A stretch of 64,000 nucleotides of DNA, from assembly GCA_041660405.1 (NCBI GenBank), contig JBAZWL010000005.1:148834-212833 (forward strand), in the 5' to 3' direction. Both the position numbers and the translations under genes were made by a program. The notes beneath the pieces were generated by a model. It ran no database searches. It was not told the DNA's origin and saw only the letters and a program-made list of their open reading frames with translations. Below, piece after piece: positions 1 through 7,923 of the stretch. Position 1 is the stretch's first letter. Every line of letters begins with the position of its first letter. Origin of the DNA: Taibaiella sp041660405 (lineage in GTDB: Bacteria > Bacteroidota > Bacteroidia > Chitinophagales > Chitinophagaceae).

Positions 1-1071
1 CCATATTGCCGGCCACATTACCGAATTGGTAAAACCTAGAATTGCAAAGCAAATAACAGCTATGTTACCTGAAGTAAACATAGAAACAATTACCATAACC
101 ATGCTCAACAGCGTGGCTACTAATAAAGCTTTACGTTGATTAATGACTTTAGGAATAGCAAAAATACTGAACACATAACCTACAAGTAATCCATAGCCTG
201 TATAAGATGCAAAGTGTTTGGCTGTTTCCAGTTTATAGCCTAGCGCTTCACCAAAACCGGCAAAAGTATCGTAACTGATTACCTCAACACCAACATAGAA
301 AAAGATAGCAACAGCACCCATAATCATATGCGGATAATCCCATACACTTTTCCCTTGTACTACTTTTGGAAATATAGCTTCCCCTTCTATTACATCATCT
401 TCTTCCTCCTTAATTTCAGGAAGGTTTATAAAGTAAAGAACGACAGCAAGAATGGTAAGCGAAATAGCAATAATAGTATATGGGCCGACTACTTTATCTG
501 CAAGCGCATCCAGTTCGACAGCTTTTTCAGCAGGGCTTAGCGTAAGCAGTTTTGCTTTTAATGCATCAACATTGTTTAGCGTTATTTTACCCAATACGAA
601 TACCGCAATAATACCCGCTACTTTATTACAAATGCCCATGATACTGATACGGCTTGCTGCACTTTCAATGGGGCCAAGTACCGTTACATAAGGATTAGAG
701 GCAGTTTGCAACAAAGCAAGCCCCGTGCCGATAATAAACAGGCCTGTAAGGAACAAAGGATAATTTCTGGCATCCGCAGCAGGAATAAAGAGCAAAGCTC
801 CCACCGCCATCACCAGCAAGCCTAAAGACATCCCCCTTTTGAATCCTGTTTTTTTCAGAACAAAAGAAGAAGGTATTGCCATTACAAAATACGCTGCAAA
901 GAATGCTGTAGCAACCAGGTAACTTTGCGTATCAGTAAGCTCACAAGCAATTTTAAGATAAGGAATCAACTGACTATTACTCCAGGTAATGAATCCGAAA
1001 ATAAAGAAGAGACACCCGATGAGGAAAAGAGCAAATCCGTAATTATTATTCTTTGTATTATTGTATCCCAT
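1..1071 (-). CDS. Sugar:H+ symporter of the FucP/GluP MFS family (3' end cut by window)
   Basis: Integral inner-membrane protein, 357 codons visible from an ATG at 1071 with no stop before the window edge, so the C-terminus is missing. The N-terminus runs MGYNNTKNNNYGFALF and then a first membrane helix with GFITWSNSQLIPYLK, the pattern of fucose/glucose-galactose permeases. Alternating hydrophobic helices and a central charged loop rich in E and D (about residues 205-230) separate the two halves. The gene is divergent from a ROK sugar kinase 54 bases away, which suggests uptake and phosphorylation of the same hexose. The family is clear; the substrate (glucose, galactose, fucose or N-acetylglucosamine) is not shown by the sequence. 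Confidence 0.85.
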   Translation of the reverse strand, partial: MGYNNTKNNNYGFALFLIGCLFFIFGFITWSNSQLIPYLKIACELTDTQSYLVATAFFAAYFVMAIPSSFVLKKTGFKRGMSLGLLVMAVGALLFIPAADARNYPLFLTGLFIIGTGLALLQTASNPYVTVLGPIESAASRISIMGICNKVAGIIAVFVLGKITLNNVDALKAKLLTLSPAEKAVELDALADKVVGPYTIIAISLTILAVVLYFINLPEIKEEEDDVIEGEAIFPKVVQGKSVWDYPHMIMGAVAIFFYVGVEVISYDTFAGFGEALGYKLETAKHFASYTGYGLLVGYVFSIFAIPKVINQRKALLVATLLSMVMVIVSMFTSGNIAVICFAILGFTNSVMWPAIW

Positions 1072-1125
1072 TTAAGAAAAAATTTATCAGGCCTTAAACT
1101 TAAAGCCTTTTTTTAAAATACCCGC

Positions 1126-2113
1126 ATGCAAACCAAAAGTTTTTCAATAGGAATAGATATCGGTGGCACCAATACGACTTGTGGTATGGTTAACCGTCAT
1201 GGCGACATACTGGTGCAGGAGCATTTACGCACTGCAGATTATGAAACGCCGGTTGATTTTGTGGCTGCCATTAAAACACAGATGGAGCCGCATATTGATC
1301 ATTTTGGGAAGGACCATATAAAGNNNNNNNNNNAAGGGAATAGGCGCAGGTGCGCCTAATTCAAGTTATTACACCGGCGAAATACAACCTGCACCAAATC
1401 TGCCCTGGAAACAAGTTATCCCTTTGCGTAAGCTGCTGGAAGATGCCTTTGATCTTCCTACAACCATTACCAATGACGCCAATGCTTCTGCGATAGGTGA
1501 AATGATCTACGGTGCGGCCAAAGGCATGAAAAATTTCATTATGGTAACCTTGGGAACCGGTGTGGGCAGTGGTTTTGTAGCCAATGGACAGTTGATATAC
1601 GGCAATGATGGCTTTGCAGGCGAACTGGGCCACGTAATAGCAGTACGTGGCGGCAGGCTGTGTAATTGCGGACGTTATGGTTGCCTGGAGCGCTATTCGT
1701 CGGCTACCGGAATTGTACATACCGCTTATGAAATGCTGGAATCAAACCAGGATTCAGGCCGAATTGAAAATAAGGATTGGCTTCGTGCGAAACACAACCG
1801 TGGGGAAGAAATTACATCAAGCAGTATTCATAAAGCTGCTTTGGCCGGCGATCCGCTCGCTATTGAAATATTTGATTTTACAGGTAAAATATTGGGACAA
1901 TGCCTGGCCGATGCCGTTGCCATTACCAGTCCTGAAGCGATCATCATGTTTGGTGGATTGGCAAAAGCCGGCGATTTTATTTTAAAGCCTACTAAAAGAT
2001 ACATGGAAGAAAACCTTCTTAATGTTTTCAAAAATAAAATTGACATCCTACCTTCAGAATTGCCTGAAAGAGATGCAGCCATTCTGGGCTCGGCGGCGTT
2101 GGCTTGGGATTAA
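1126..2113 (+). CDS. ROK family sugar kinase (glucokinase-like), interrupted by an assembly gap
   Basis: Cytoplasmic sugar kinase that would phosphorylate a hexose with ATP. The N-terminus carries the phosphate-binding loop GIDIGGTNTTCGMV. The second half has GELGH followed by GGRLCNCGRYGCLE, the zinc-binding Cys cluster and signature of ROK proteins. Ten N at 1324-1333 lie inside the gene. The frame before the gap (from 1126) and after it (GIGAGAPNSS from 1337) differ by one base, which is what an arbitrary-length gap filler would produce, so I read this as one intact gene rather than a pseudogene. It is divergent from the sugar symporter at 1-1071. Which sugar is used is inferred only from that neighbour. 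A perfect hairpin terminator follows. Confidence 0.85.
1324..1333. other. Assembly gap (ten N) inside the ROK kinase gene
   Basis: Ten consecutive N. The reading frames on the two sides are out of phase by one base, consistent with a filler of unknown true length. Residues around position 67-70 of the kinase are therefore unknown. Confidence 0.95.
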
Positions 2114-2156
2114 GTTTAGTTGGCAATTGGCAGCATGCAGTTGGCAAAAAATACAT

Positions 2157-2192
2157 AGTGAAGGGCCGGCAATATTTTGCCGGCCCTTCACT
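2157..2192. terminator. Perfect 14-bp hairpin terminator between convergent genes
   Basis: AGTGAAGGGCCGGC at 2157-2170 pairs perfectly with its complement at 2179-2192 across the loop AATATTTT. It sits between the stop of the ROK kinase (plus) and the stop of the DUF4920 gene (minus), so it can end transcription from both sides. Only short T-rich flanks follow on the plus strand. Confidence 0.75.
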
Positions 2193-2263
2193 ATTTTCTC
2201 TATGTATAAAAAATCAGGTTTGGGTTGCCGCGACAATACTAAATAGTCATTTTCCAACTATTA

Positions 2264-2746
2264 TTACTCCGGCACTTTAATTCCGGTTGCAGTAAAACGA
2301 ATACTTTTCTGTGGTTCTGTAATAGCGTCAATTTCTGATTGAGGCTTTTGGGCATCTTCAGCATAATGGCGCAATTCGTTTACTGAAGTCATTTTCACAA
2401 AAGCTTCACCTTCCAGTACCACTGTTTTACCAATCATATCCATAGGTACGAAAAAACCATAATCTTTCATCTTTACAAAAGCTGTTGTGCTATCATTGAT
2501 GTAAAGATTCATCCAGCAGCCTTTTTTAGGACAAACATCCAATACCTTAGCTGTGATTTTGGTCTGCACTTTTTCTTTGCTTTCCAACATGGAAGGCAGT
2601 TGGGATATATCTACCGCACCTTTTGTATCAATCTCGGCACCATAAGCCTGGCCGGGCTTTGCCGATGGACGATCAGCATCCTGTGCATAAATGGGAGTAC
2701 AGGCTGATAAAGCAAAAATAGCAGCTGCTGTGATAATTTTTTTCAT
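2264..2746 (-). CDS. DUF4920 domain lipoprotein
   Basis: 160-residue exported protein. The signal peptide ends in LSAC (Cys16), a good lipobox, although cleavage after IYAQ is a second possibility. The mature part matches DUF4920 as I know it: a small beta-rich domain with AKVLDVCPKKGCWMNL and a later VVLEGEAFVK. The CPKKGCW Cys pair could bind metal or form a disulfide; the function is not established. It has its own promoter (2770-2796) and is convergent with the ROK kinase. No partner is indicated by the neighbours. Confidence 0.85.
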   Translation of the reverse strand: MKKIITAAAIFALSACTPIYAQDADRPSAKPGQAYGAEIDTKGAVDISQLPSMLESKEKVQTKITAKVLDVCPKKGCWMNLYINDSTTAFVKMKDYGFFVPMDMIGKTVVLEGEAFVKMTSVNELRHYAEDAQKPQSEIDAITEPQKSIRFTATGIKVPE

Positions 2747-2769
2747 AATGAATCTTTAATATGAGGATG

Positions 2770-2796
2770 CAAATTTAAGGATTACCAGTCTAACAA
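2770..2796 (-). promoter_or_regulatory. Bacteroidota-type promoter of the DUF4920 gene
   Basis: On the minus strand TAAATTTG (2777-2770) matches the TAnnTTTG -7 element exactly, with a TTG (2796-2794) 16 bases upstream, slightly shorter than the usual spacing. It ends 24 bases before the ATG. Confidence 0.5.
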
Positions 2797-2833
2797 AACT
2801 AAAATATTTCATATTTCAAGATCCTTGGGCAAA

Positions 2834-2863
2834 ACAAAAAAGCATCCTATAAAGGATGCTTTT
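2834..2863 (-). terminator. Terminator of tRNA-Arg
   Basis: On the minus strand, directly after the tRNA CCA end, AAAGCATCC pairs with GGATGCTTT and is followed by a T-run. It also separates the tRNA from the DUF4920 gene promoter. Confidence 0.7.
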
Positions 2864-2937
2864 GGTGGTCTCGCCCAGGATCGAACTGGGATCTAAAGTT
2901 TAGGAAACTTCTATTCTATCCATTGAACTACGAAACC
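2863..2937 (-). tRNA. tRNA-Arg (anticodon CCT)
   Basis: Minus-strand cloverleaf. Acceptor GGTTTCG pairs with CGAGACC with one G-T pair. D-arm GTTC/GAAT. Anticodon stem GAAGT/ACTTT encloses the loop TTCCTAA, giving anticodon CCT for AGG codons. T-arm CCCAG-TTCGATC-CTGGG. Discriminator A and an encoded CCA end follow (2865-2863). It is preceded by an exact TAnnTTTG box and followed by a hairpin terminator, so it is its own transcription unit downstream of gldD. Confidence 0.93.
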
Positions 2938-2951
2938 CGCTGAATGGGCTG

Positions 2952-2959
2952 CAAATGTA
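2952..2959 (-). promoter_or_regulatory. -7 element of the tRNA-Arg promoter
   Basis: TACATTTG on the minus strand, an exact TAnnTTTG, lies in the 36-base gap between the gldD stop and the tRNA, 14 bases before the mature 5' end. I see no TTG at the expected -33 distance. Confidence 0.5.
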
Positions 2960-2973
2960 AGTAATTCTATTTA

Positions 2974-3564
2974 TTATTTAAACTGAATTGTCTCTACTAA
3001 ATATTCAATATCCTTCCTCAGAAAATCGTTTGCAGGCTTTAAAGAATCCGCATTTGGTGTAGTGTTGAAATATAAAGCGCCTCTTATAAAATGCTTTTCA
3101 TTGTCCGTCACAAAGAACTGATAAGCAGAAGCTGCATTTCCTCCTACAGAATAAAATACTCCTGTTAGCCCGTTTTTGGTTTTAAATTGCGGGCTCTTGA
3201 TATAATCTGCTCTGATATCGTGCGCGTACGACAATTTATAAGATTGCTCTATCAACTTTGGCAAAGGTTCTTGTGCTGTAACCGGCTTATAGCTAAGATA
3301 AATTGTAGCACCCATATCCGGGAATTCCACATTCAGCCAATACGGTGACCCTTCTTCCTTATTCAGGTTTGCGTCCTGCGATATTTTGCCATATACCGGA
3401 TATTCAAAACGGAAAGGAAAACCTGTACTGTCAAAATTGCGATAAGCATGTTGCGGCAATTCTATCCTGTAGTAACCTCTTGGTTTGGGTACAGGCGTTG
3501 ATGGCCTGCAAGAACAAAAAGTTACAGCACATAGCAATGGTAAAATAAATATTCTATAACTCAT
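2974..3564 (-). CDS. gldD: Gliding motility / T9SS-associated lipoprotein GldD
   Basis: 196-residue lipoprotein. The signal peptide ends FCSC with the lipidated Cys at about residue 19. The mature N-terminus has the GldD hallmark PRGYYRIELP (about 28-37), followed by the conserved FPFRFEYPVYGKI and PYWLNVEFPDMGATIYLSYKP segments. In flavobacteria GldD is required for gliding and T9SS function; here it fits with the many T9SS cargo proteins in the window. Its ATG overlaps the stop of the DUF4296 gene by 4 bases (translational coupling), so it is the last gene of the bamD-to-gldD run. Whether the organism glides cannot be told from this. Confidence 0.9.
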   Translation of the reverse strand: MSYRIFILPLLCAVTFCSCRPSTPVPKPRGYYRIELPQHAYRNFDSTGFPFRFEYPVYGKISQDANLNKEEGSPYWLNVEFPDMGATIYLSYKPVTAQEPLPKLIEQSYKLSYAHDIRADYIKSPQFKTKNGLTGVFYSVGGNAASAYQFFVTDNEKHFIRGALYFNTTPNADSLKPANDFLRKDIEYLVETIQFK

Positions 3565-4103
3565 TTTGTTGGATTAGTAGTTGGTTTTGCTTGTACTCGG
3601 TTACGCAACAAAGTATCTTTTCTATTTTTCTTCACTGTATCTGCTACAACATTTTTAAACTTTACGCTATCTGTTCGCGGTTTCAAAGTATCTAATGGTT
3701 TAGGAATTGTGACACTATCTTTCTTTGTTTCTGTTTCTTCCATGTCCTTAATACCCTTCTGTGCTTTAAGTTCAACTAACTGTGTAAGCACTTTGCTGTA
3801 TAGCGAATCTAATATAACCGGACGCTCTTTATACCATTCCAACGCTTCATTAAATTCCTTAAAACTCAAGTCGTGATGCTTCAATATAGAAGTATAAAAC
3901 CCGGTAAGGCTGTCAGTATTCTTTTCAAATTTATTCTTCGCACTATCTCCCAGTCCCTGGCTGTACGTTTCAGCAAGATGAATATCCACCAATATCTTCC
4001 CCATTTTTTCTTCGGGTATAGGTGGCGCCTCCTGTCCTTGCTTGCATGCAGACAAACAACAAGTGAAACTAACGATAAGAATAAATGCACGAAACAATTT
4101 CAA
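3561..4103 (-). CDS. DUF4296 lipoprotein
   Basis: 180 residues; the signal peptide ends in LSAC (Cys20), a clear lipobox. The body (about 30-120) matches DUF4296: a short helical domain with EEKMGKILVDIHLAET and LEWYKERPVILDSLYSKVL. The C-terminal 55 residues are charged, Lys/Thr/Pro-rich and probably disordered. It sits between porD and gldD, overlapping gldD by 4 bases, so a role in the envelope or in T9SS assembly is a reasonable guess from context only. No enzyme motif is seen. Confidence 0.8.
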   Translation of the reverse strand: MKLFRAFILIVSFTCCLSACKQGQEAPPIPEEKMGKILVDIHLAETYSQGLGDSAKNKFEKNTDSLTGFYTSILKHHDLSFKEFNEALEWYKERPVILDSLYSKVLTQLVELKAQKGIKDMEETETKKDSVTIPKPLDTLKPRTDSVKFKNVVADTVKKNRKDTLLRNRVQAKPTTNPTK

Positions 4104-4146
4104 GAGGAATCAATTTATAACAATGCCGGTATATCAGAGTGCAGGC

Positions 4147-5064
4147 CTATTTAATAGCTCTGTAACGGGAAGTGTTGGGAACATCCATTTTACTCAACTG
4201 ATCAATATAATCTTTGCGATCTGCAGTTGGTGTCTGCATCAATGTATTTACAAATTCGTTTGACTTTGCATTGAAAAAGAACTGAAATAAAATTGAAGTC
4301 GGGTTCTCATTATTGATCTTGGTCAAAACCGGTATTCCATCCAAAATTACTTTTCTGGCTTCATCGGGCTTTGAACTCATCATATCCAGTCCCTTACGAT
4401 GATAGTTGTAGTAGAACGGACGGAAAGCTTCAAATCTTGGATTGAGGATCTGATCGATCAGCCAATAACGGTTCCGGTTATTCTCGGCAGCTTTCCAGCC
4501 TTTGATGGATTTACCTTCTTCCGGTGCATTATTTACAATGTTCAGCGCTTTCTTGAAAAATTCATCACCACCTTTGGGCGAAAAGGAATCGTAATCAAAA
4601 CCGATTATAATATAAACATAGTAGGCAAAAATGGCTGTAAGGTTTGAAGAAGCTGCATCGCTCCCACTCACTCTGTTATCATCATATTGCAAAGTCTGGC
4701 TCTCATCAAAACGAAAATAAATGTCTCTGTCCACAAAGTTGACTAAGGGAGTATTATACCCCGAATTGAAAACAGGACGGGAGGATTGTATATTCAGTGT
4801 TGCTTTGTAGGTATTGTCACCGGATGATTTCTCTGTAAGATTGAGTAGAAAGCTGCAATCTATTTTTTCATTTACTTTAAAATTATCCGTTGTCCATTTC
4901 CGGTTATTTAAAAACTCGGTAAGAGAGCGCTTTAATTGTTGGAATACTTTAGGATCTACGTTTTGTATCCTGTCGGAATTAATGTCGACTTTGCAATTAA
5001 GATCCTGGGCAAACCCGTTGCCTGCAACTAAAACAATAATAAGAAAGCAAATTAATTTACGCAT
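4147..5064 (-). CDS. porD: DUF4835 family protein (PorD-type, T9SS-associated)
   Basis: 305 residues with a signal peptide ending GFAQ (about residue 20), so periplasmic or outer-membrane. The mature start DLNCKVDINSDRIQNVDPKVFQQLKRSLTEFLNNRKWT and the later YYVYIIIGFDYDSFSPKGGDEFFKKA are typical of DUF4835, named PorD in T9SS annotation. It begins inside the 3' end of coaBC (8-base overlap), a gene order I recognise as conserved in Bacteroidota. The exact role is not established; linkage to gldD and to many T9SS cargo genes supports the assignment. The gene symbol rests on family naming. Confidence 0.8.
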   Translation of the reverse strand: MRKLICFLIIVLVAGNGFAQDLNCKVDINSDRIQNVDPKVFQQLKRSLTEFLNNRKWTTDNFKVNEKIDCSFLLNLTEKSSGDNTYKATLNIQSSRPVFNSGYNTPLVNFVDRDIYFRFDESQTLQYDDNRVSGSDAASSNLTAIFAYYVYIIIGFDYDSFSPKGGDEFFKKALNIVNNAPEEGKSIKGWKAAENNRNRYWLIDQILNPRFEAFRPFYYNYHRKGLDMMSSKPDEARKVILDGIPVLTKINNENPTSILFQFFFNAKSNEFVNTLMQTPTADRKDYIDQLSKMDVPNTSRYRAIK

Positions 5065-6286
5065 TGGTTTTCTTTAATGACAAAATGCAATCTACAATAC
5101 TTTTGGCAATTCCTGTTTTGGATTGTAAGGGTAAAGCCGTAACCTGGCCGTCTTTATATAAAATATTCACCTTATTGGTATCATGGCCAAATCCTGCGCC
5201 TTCTTCCTTAAGAGAATTCAACACAATCATGTCTGCGTTCTTCTTTTGTAATTTTTGACGCGCATGTTCCAATTCATTGGTCGTTTCCAGGGCAAATCCT
5301 ACCAGTATCTGATTCTGTTTTTTTATACTACCTAAATGCGCCAGTATATCCGGGTTTTTTACCAGTGTCAGTTGCATGGTATCTTCCCTAGTTTTTTTTA
5401 TCTTCTCTTCTGCCTTATTCAACGGCCTATAATCGGCCACAGCTGCAGACATTACAGCCATATCCATTTTAGGAAAAAGAGGAACACAGGCATCAAACAT
5501 TTCCTGTGCGCTCATAACTTTCGTCACTTTAATCAAAGGATTGTTTACCAATTCTTTACTTGGCCCTAAAATAAGATCTACCGTTATTCCTTTTGCGGCC
5601 AAAGCTTCGGCAACCGCAATACCCATTTTACCCGTCGAAAAATTACCTATAAAACGTACAGGATCCAATGCTTCGTATGTGGGGCCGGCAGTTACTAATG
5701 CCTTTAAACCGGAATGAGATTGATGCTCCTGAATTGACGTTTCTCTCTCTGTAAAAAAATCTTCCAAATGTTGCTGTATTTCTTCAGGTTCGGCCATGCG
5801 GCCTGCTCCGGTAATACCACTGGCAAGTTCGCCATGTGCAACAGGAATAATTTGATGTCCAAAGGATCGTAATGTATCAATATTCTTTGTGGTAGCGGGA
5901 TGCAGCCACATATCCTCATCCATGGCAGGTGCAACCATAACCGGGCAAATAGCGGAAAGATAAACGGCCATTACCATATTATCACACAGGCCAAGTGCCA
6001 TTTTGGCCAATGAATTTGCACTGGCAGGGGCAATTAATAATACATCGGCCCAACGCCCAAGGTGCACATGGTTATTCCAATGAGCACCATTACTTACCGA
6101 TGAAAAAACTTCTCTTTTGGAAACCGTAGATAAAGCAAGCAGACTTACAAAATCTTTGGCAGATTCGGTAAGGATTACCTGGACTTCTGCGCCAGCCTTG
6201 ACCAATAAACGCACTAATTGCGGCGTTTTATACGCCGCAATGCTACCAGTAATGGCTAATATTATTTTTTTGCCTTGTAAAGACAT
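5057..6286 (-). CDS. coaBC: Bifunctional phosphopantothenoylcysteine decarboxylase / phosphopantothenate-cysteine ligase CoaBC
   Basis: Cytoplasmic enzyme of coenzyme A synthesis: ligates cysteine to 4'-phosphopantothenate and decarboxylates the product. I chose the ATG at 6286 (MSLQGKKIILAITGSIAAYK), because the 11 residues before it in the open frame do not look conserved; this gives 409 residues. The N-terminal flavoprotein half has GSIAAYK and the active-site stretch HVHLGRWADVLLIAPASANSLAK; the C-terminal ligase half starts near TAGPTYEALDPVRFIGNFSTGKMG. Compared with E. coli, the PxMNxxMW motif reads PAMDEDMW and the clamp Cys before GRMxEP is Ser (ASGITGAGRMAEP). This may be usual in this phylum. 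It overlaps porD by 8 bases and follows rpoZ by about 100. Confidence 0.93.
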   Translation of the reverse strand: MSLQGKKIILAITGSIAAYKTPQLVRLLVKAGAEVQVILTESAKDFVSLLALSTVSKREVFSSVSNGAHWNNHVHLGRWADVLLIAPASANSLAKMALGLCDNMVMAVYLSAICPVMVAPAMDEDMWLHPATTKNIDTLRSFGHQIIPVAHGELASGITGAGRMAEPEEIQQHLEDFFTERETSIQEHQSHSGLKALVTAGPTYEALDPVRFIGNFSTGKMGIAVAEALAAKGITVDLILGPSKELVNNPLIKVTKVMSAQEMFDACVPLFPKMDMAVMSAAVADYRPLNKAEEKIKKTREDTMQLTLVKNPDILAHLGSIKKQNQILVGFALETTNELEHARQKLQKKNADMIVLNSLKEEGAGFGHDTNKVNILYKDGQVTALPLQSKTGIAKSIVDCILSLKKTNA

Positions 6287-6389
6287 ATATTTTGAATTCG
6301 CAAAATGGACTTTGCTCAATCTGATATCACTTACTGATATTGATCTGACTATAATTCCGGTTGCCGATTTTCAAATGAAGAAGGAGGAT

Positions 6390-6719
6390 TTATTCCTGCT
6401 CTTTTTTGCGATAGTAAATTTTATCAGTCATAAATTCACCCAAAGACTGAAGCGCCGGATTGGCCATACGCTCATAGAAACGGGAAATTTCGATCTGCTC
6501 TTTATTTTCGTGCACTTCTTCAAGCGTATCGGTATGATTAGCAAAATCATCCAGCTTACGATGCAATTCTTCTTTCAGCGTGATATTGATTTGATTAGCA
6601 CGTTTAGAAGCGACAACAATACTTTCATAAATATTGCCGGTTTTTTCTCTGATAGCAGCTACGTCACGTGTTTCGATCAATGGGTTCAATGAAGAAACCA
6701 GTTTTTTATTTGTGCTCAT
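6390..6719 (-). CDS. rpoZ: RNA polymerase omega subunit, Bacteroidota type
   Basis: 109-residue protein. The N-terminus is followed by DVAAIREKTGNIYESIVVASKRANQIN, the conserved omega-subunit segment in which the protein wraps the beta' tail, and then a charged helical C-terminal extension typical of this phylum. It overlaps the end of bamD by 14 bases and precedes coaBC, the usual bamD-rpoZ-coaBC order. Its position in an envelope/T9SS operon is probably ancestral, not functional. Confidence 0.88.
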   Translation of the reverse strand: MSTNKKLVSSLNPLIETRDVAAIREKTGNIYESIVVASKRANQINITLKEELHRKLDDFANHTDTLEEVHENKEQIEISRFYERMANPALQSLGEFMTDKIYYRKKEQE

Positions 6720-7518
6720 TGCGTATGTTTTTTATTCTGTTTTGTGCTGAAGTAAAATATTCTTTTGCCTCTGTAAGATTAGTAGAGTTAGGCGTATATT
6801 CTAATAACTGATTGTAAGCATTAATAGCTTCTGCAAAGCGTTCTTCCTGCTTATCAGGAATGCTTGATTTTGCATACTCGTAAAAAGACTTAATAATCAT
6901 TAACTGGTAATAATCGAGCGACTTAGATTCAGGGTAAGCTTGTATCAATGCTTTGTAAGCTACAGAAGCTGCTTTGTACTCGCTGATATCAAAGTAAAGC
7001 TTAGCGGCATTAGCATCTTTTTTCTCAATTTTAGCCCTGCAAATGTCTATATAATTATTGGCCTCTGTAAGGTTCTTTGATCCCGGATGTGTATTGATGT
7101 AAGTCTGCAATGCTTCCATTGCTTTGTAAGTATTACTCTGATCCAATGAAAACTTGGGAGACAGTTTATACAAACAGGTAGCATACATAAACTCGCATTC
7201 ATCAGCCCTTGGACTTTTAGGGAAATTCTCTACAAAGTTCTTGAACTGATAAGATGCACTTAGGTAATCTTCCTGATAATAAAAGGAATAACAATAACGA
7301 TAATAAAGCTCCTCGTAATTTTTAGTTCCTCTAAAAGCCGGCATTAAACTTTCAAATACTTCATTGGCTTTGTAGTATTTCTTTTGGTCGTAATACTCGT
7401 TAGCCTTGGCAAGTTTGAAATTTACATCTTTACTGGTAAGTACTTTTTCATGGGTACTTTTACAGGAACCCATCACCAGAACGATCAATGCAATAAAAAG
7501 AAACGAAAATTTCCGCAT
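6706..7518 (-). CDS. bamD: Outer-membrane protein assembly factor BamD
   Basis: 270-residue lipoprotein of the BAM complex that inserts beta-barrel proteins. The signal peptide ends MGSC (Cys19). The mature part is a run of TPR-like helical pairs: KANEYYDQKKYYKANEVFES, YRYCYSFYYQEDYLSASYQF, FPKSPRADECEFMYATCLY and a later ALIQAYPESK. It is the first gene of the operon; an exact TAnnTTTG element lies just upstream of its ATG. The window encodes several outer-membrane barrels that would depend on it. Confidence 0.92.
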   Translation of the reverse strand: MRKFSFLFIALIVLVMGSCKSTHEKVLTSKDVNFKLAKANEYYDQKKYYKANEVFESLMPAFRGTKNYEELYYRYCYSFYYQEDYLSASYQFKNFVENFPKSPRADECEFMYATCLYKLSPKFSLDQSNTYKAMEALQTYINTHPGSKNLTEANNYIDICRAKIEKKDANAAKLYFDISEYKAASVAYKALIQAYPESKSLDYYQLMIIKSFYEYAKSSIPDKQEERFAEAINAYNQLLEYTPNSTNLTEAKEYFTSAQNRIKNIRNEHK

Positions 7519-7526
7519 AAGAGGTG

Positions 7527-7560
7527 CAAAAATAGGTAATTATTTTGAAATTGTTAGCAA
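7527..7560 (-). promoter_or_regulatory. Promoter of the bamD-rpoZ-coaBC-porD operon
   Basis: TATTTTTG on the minus strand (7534-7527) is an exact -7 element, with TTG at 7560-7558, 23 bases upstream. It ends 8 bases before the bamD ATG, implying a very short or absent leader. Confidence 0.45.
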
Positions 7561-7662
7561 TCATTCCATTAACGCAGATGCAGGGGAATTATTACCTGTA
7601 ACCCCAATACCAGCTACAAAAAGTACTTTTCAACTGATATTCTTAAAACAATTCAAAAATTA

Positions 7663-7693
7663 TTGTGAAATAAAAGAAAATAATGCACCTTTG
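7663..7693 (+). promoter_or_regulatory. Promoter of tRNA-Leu
   Basis: TTG at 7663-7665, a 20-base spacer, then CACCTTTG at 7686-7693 (one mismatch to TAnnTTTG). The mature tRNA starts 12 bases later. Confidence 0.45.
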
Positions 7694-7704
7694 CGGACTC
7701 AAAA

Positions 7705-7790
7705 GCGGAGGTGGCGAAACTGGTAGACGCACTACCTTGAGGTGGTAGCGCCTATAACTGGGCGTGGGAGTTCGAATCTCCTCTTCCGCA
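7705..7790 (+). tRNA. tRNA-Leu (anticodon GAG)
   Basis: Class II tRNA of 86 bases. Acceptor GCGGAGG pairs with CTTCCGC. The anticodon stem CTACC/GGTAG encloses TTGAGGT, giving anticodon GAG for CTC/CTT. There is a long variable arm (CGCCTATAACTGGGCG region), and the T-arm GGGAG-TTCGAAT-CTCCT. Discriminator A at 7790; the CCA end is not encoded. A strong terminator follows at once. Confidence 0.95.
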
Positions 7791-7794
7791 CGTT

Positions 7795-7828
7795 AAAGGA
7801 CAAATGATTTATTTCATTTGTCCTTTTT
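7795..7828 (+). terminator. Terminator of tRNA-Leu
   Basis: AAAGGACAAATGA at 7795-7807 pairs perfectly with 7814-7826 over the loop TTTATT and runs into Ts. Confidence 0.85.
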
Positions 7829-7923
7829 ATTTATCTTCTACAAATTAGCTATTCGTTAGTCGGGCCCTTAAAAGCGGTATTGAATATTTAGCCAAAGGAT
7901 GCTTCATATCACCCAATACATTG

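Noticed and set aside
2113..2156. Short TTGGCA-type repeats (AGTTGGCAATTGGCAG...AGTTGGCA) after the ROK kinase
   Set aside because: Resembles simple repeats seen in intergenic DNA of this phylum; too short and irregular here to call a repeat element.
6287..6389. Separate small gene or promoter between rpoZ and coaBC
   Set aside because: No exact -7 box, and the open frame is only the upstream extension of coaBC; probably just operon spacer.
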